Assembly: GCA_902806595.1 (NCBI GenBank)
Contig: CADCXC010000038.1
Coordinates: forward strand, 2,542,001 to 2,606,000
DNA from: Pyrenopolyporus hunteri
Taxonomy: Eukaryota > Ascomycota > Sordariomycetes > Xylariales > Hypoxylaceae
Direction of reading: 5' to 3'
Length of the DNA: 64,000 nt
Shown here: positions 63,101 to 64,000 of the stretch, piece by piece
How the letters are laid out: the number at the start of each line of letters is the position of its first letter
Position numbering within the stretch: position 1 is the first letter of the stretch
The notes under the pieces: model-generated
The model's database searches: none
Seen by the model: only the letters and a program-made list of their open reading frames with translations
Told to the model about the DNA's origin: nothing
Program-made: the position numbers and the translations under genes

Positions 63101-64000
63101 TTTAATAAATATTTTAATTATATGACGATAAAATAGGAAAAAATAAATCTGTAAATTATTATTTTTTAATAAAAAATAACGTGGGTTTTATTTACGTTAA
63201 TAAATTTAAAAGTAATAAATAGGAGTAAGTTATACGCTTATATAATTAAGGAAATTTTAAAGGAATTTTAGGAGTATTTTAAAGATTTTATTTTAAGCGA
63301 TTTTTAAGTTTTATTACGTTAATTACGATTAACTTTAAAGATTATATTAATATAAAAAAGTATTTATATAAGTAAAAATAATATTAACGTTATCGAATTT
63401 TTATTAAATTTTTTATTATTACGTAAACCATTAGAGTAAAATAGCGACGAATTAATAAAAATAAAATAGAAATGGTTTAATATATTAATATAAAAAGTAT
63501 TTATATATCGAATCGAAAAGGGTATAATTTATTTAAAGTTATTTATATCGATATATATTTACGTTACGATATAGTAACGATTATAATTTTTTACCTTTTA
63601 AACGTTTAATTAATTAATCGATTATAAAAATTCGATAGTGTTTATTATATCGATGAAATTATTATTAATACCGTTTTAACGACGTTATAAATTATTTTCG
63701 TAATATACGTATTTATTTTTTATTATTTTAAATAATTTATCGTTTATATTTTACGTTTTATCGCTTTTTTTATCGTAATTTTTTATGATATAATCCTTTT
63801 AATAGTTAATATTTAAACTTTTACCGTTAATTTTATTTAACTTTTAAAGTAATTAAAGTAATTTACGTAATTAGTCGAAATTTTAAATATTTAATATATT
63901 TATTTTCTTTATTTTTACCCTTTAAAAAGTAATCGCGTTTTTTTAGATTATTACGATTAATTAATATTTTATTATTTTAATTTATATTAAATTATAAAGG

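Larger units (their letters stand above)
53378..64000. repeat. AT-rich RIP-degraded repeat block 2 (continues beyond window)
   Basis: Same character as block 1: nearly all A/T, C almost only in CpG, no reading frame of note. About 53,880-58,670 is collinear with about 12,260-16,620 in the same orientation, interrupted here by a family B element. It contains one family A solo LTR, several family B copies and a 19-bp tandem array. The last 1.4 kb (from about 62,570) is less A/T-saturated and G-richer on the plus strand. Confidence 0.9.

Overview
The window looks like a piece of a filamentous ascomycete (Pezizomycotina, probably a Sordariomycete) chromosome. The genes have short introns (51-167 nt) with GTRNGT donors and CTAAC/CTGAC branch points, fungal families are present (Mid2-like surface sensor, YVC1-like channel, DUF1996/WSC secreted protein, DHA1-type drug transporter), and ordinary-GC gene islands alternate sharply with extremely AT-rich blocks carrying the signature of repeat-induced point mutation (RIP). 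The species cannot be named from the sequence.

Layout. (1) 1-11,745: gene island with a Mid2-like membrane protein (-), a six-exon YVC1-like cation channel (+), a PhzF-family protein (+), and a cytochrome P450 (-) whose 5' third is missing where it meets repeat-associated DNA. (2) 11,746-40,022: a 28-kb AT-rich block without genes, bracketed by 65-bp inverted repeats (61/65 identical, all differences transitions). It contains seven copies of a ~267-bp repeat, six of them with perfect 5-bp target duplications (solo LTRs), a second poly-T repeat family, a seven-unit 87-bp tandem array and other degraded repeats. (3) 40,023-53,366: gene island with a DUF1996/WSC secreted protein (-), a small hypothetical protein (-), a putative type II membrane glycosyltransferase (+), a five-exon MFS transporter (+) and the La RNA-binding protein (-). 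(4) 53,367-64,000: a second AT-rich block that runs off the window. Its edge carries the same 11-bp motif as the first block, and its first ~5 kb is collinear with the first ~4.9 kb of block 1.

How the parts relate. The genes are unrelated single-copy functions: surface sensing, ion transport, secreted or wall-associated protein, glycosylation, efflux and RNA chaperoning. There is no convincing biosynthetic cluster, although a P450, a PhzF-like enzyme and an MFS transporter occur in the window. The most unusual part is the architecture of the AT-rich blocks. They have defined ends, and in them cytosine survives almost only in CpG, with local domains where one strand has lost nearly all non-CpG C. 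A RIP-destroyed large TIR-bounded element, or a nested repeat cluster delimited by one transposon family, are the two readings I can support.

Gene models with introns were assembled by eye from reading frames, splice signals and family knowledge. No alignment or database search was run, and repeat boundaries inside the AT-rich blocks are approximate unless a target duplication is given.
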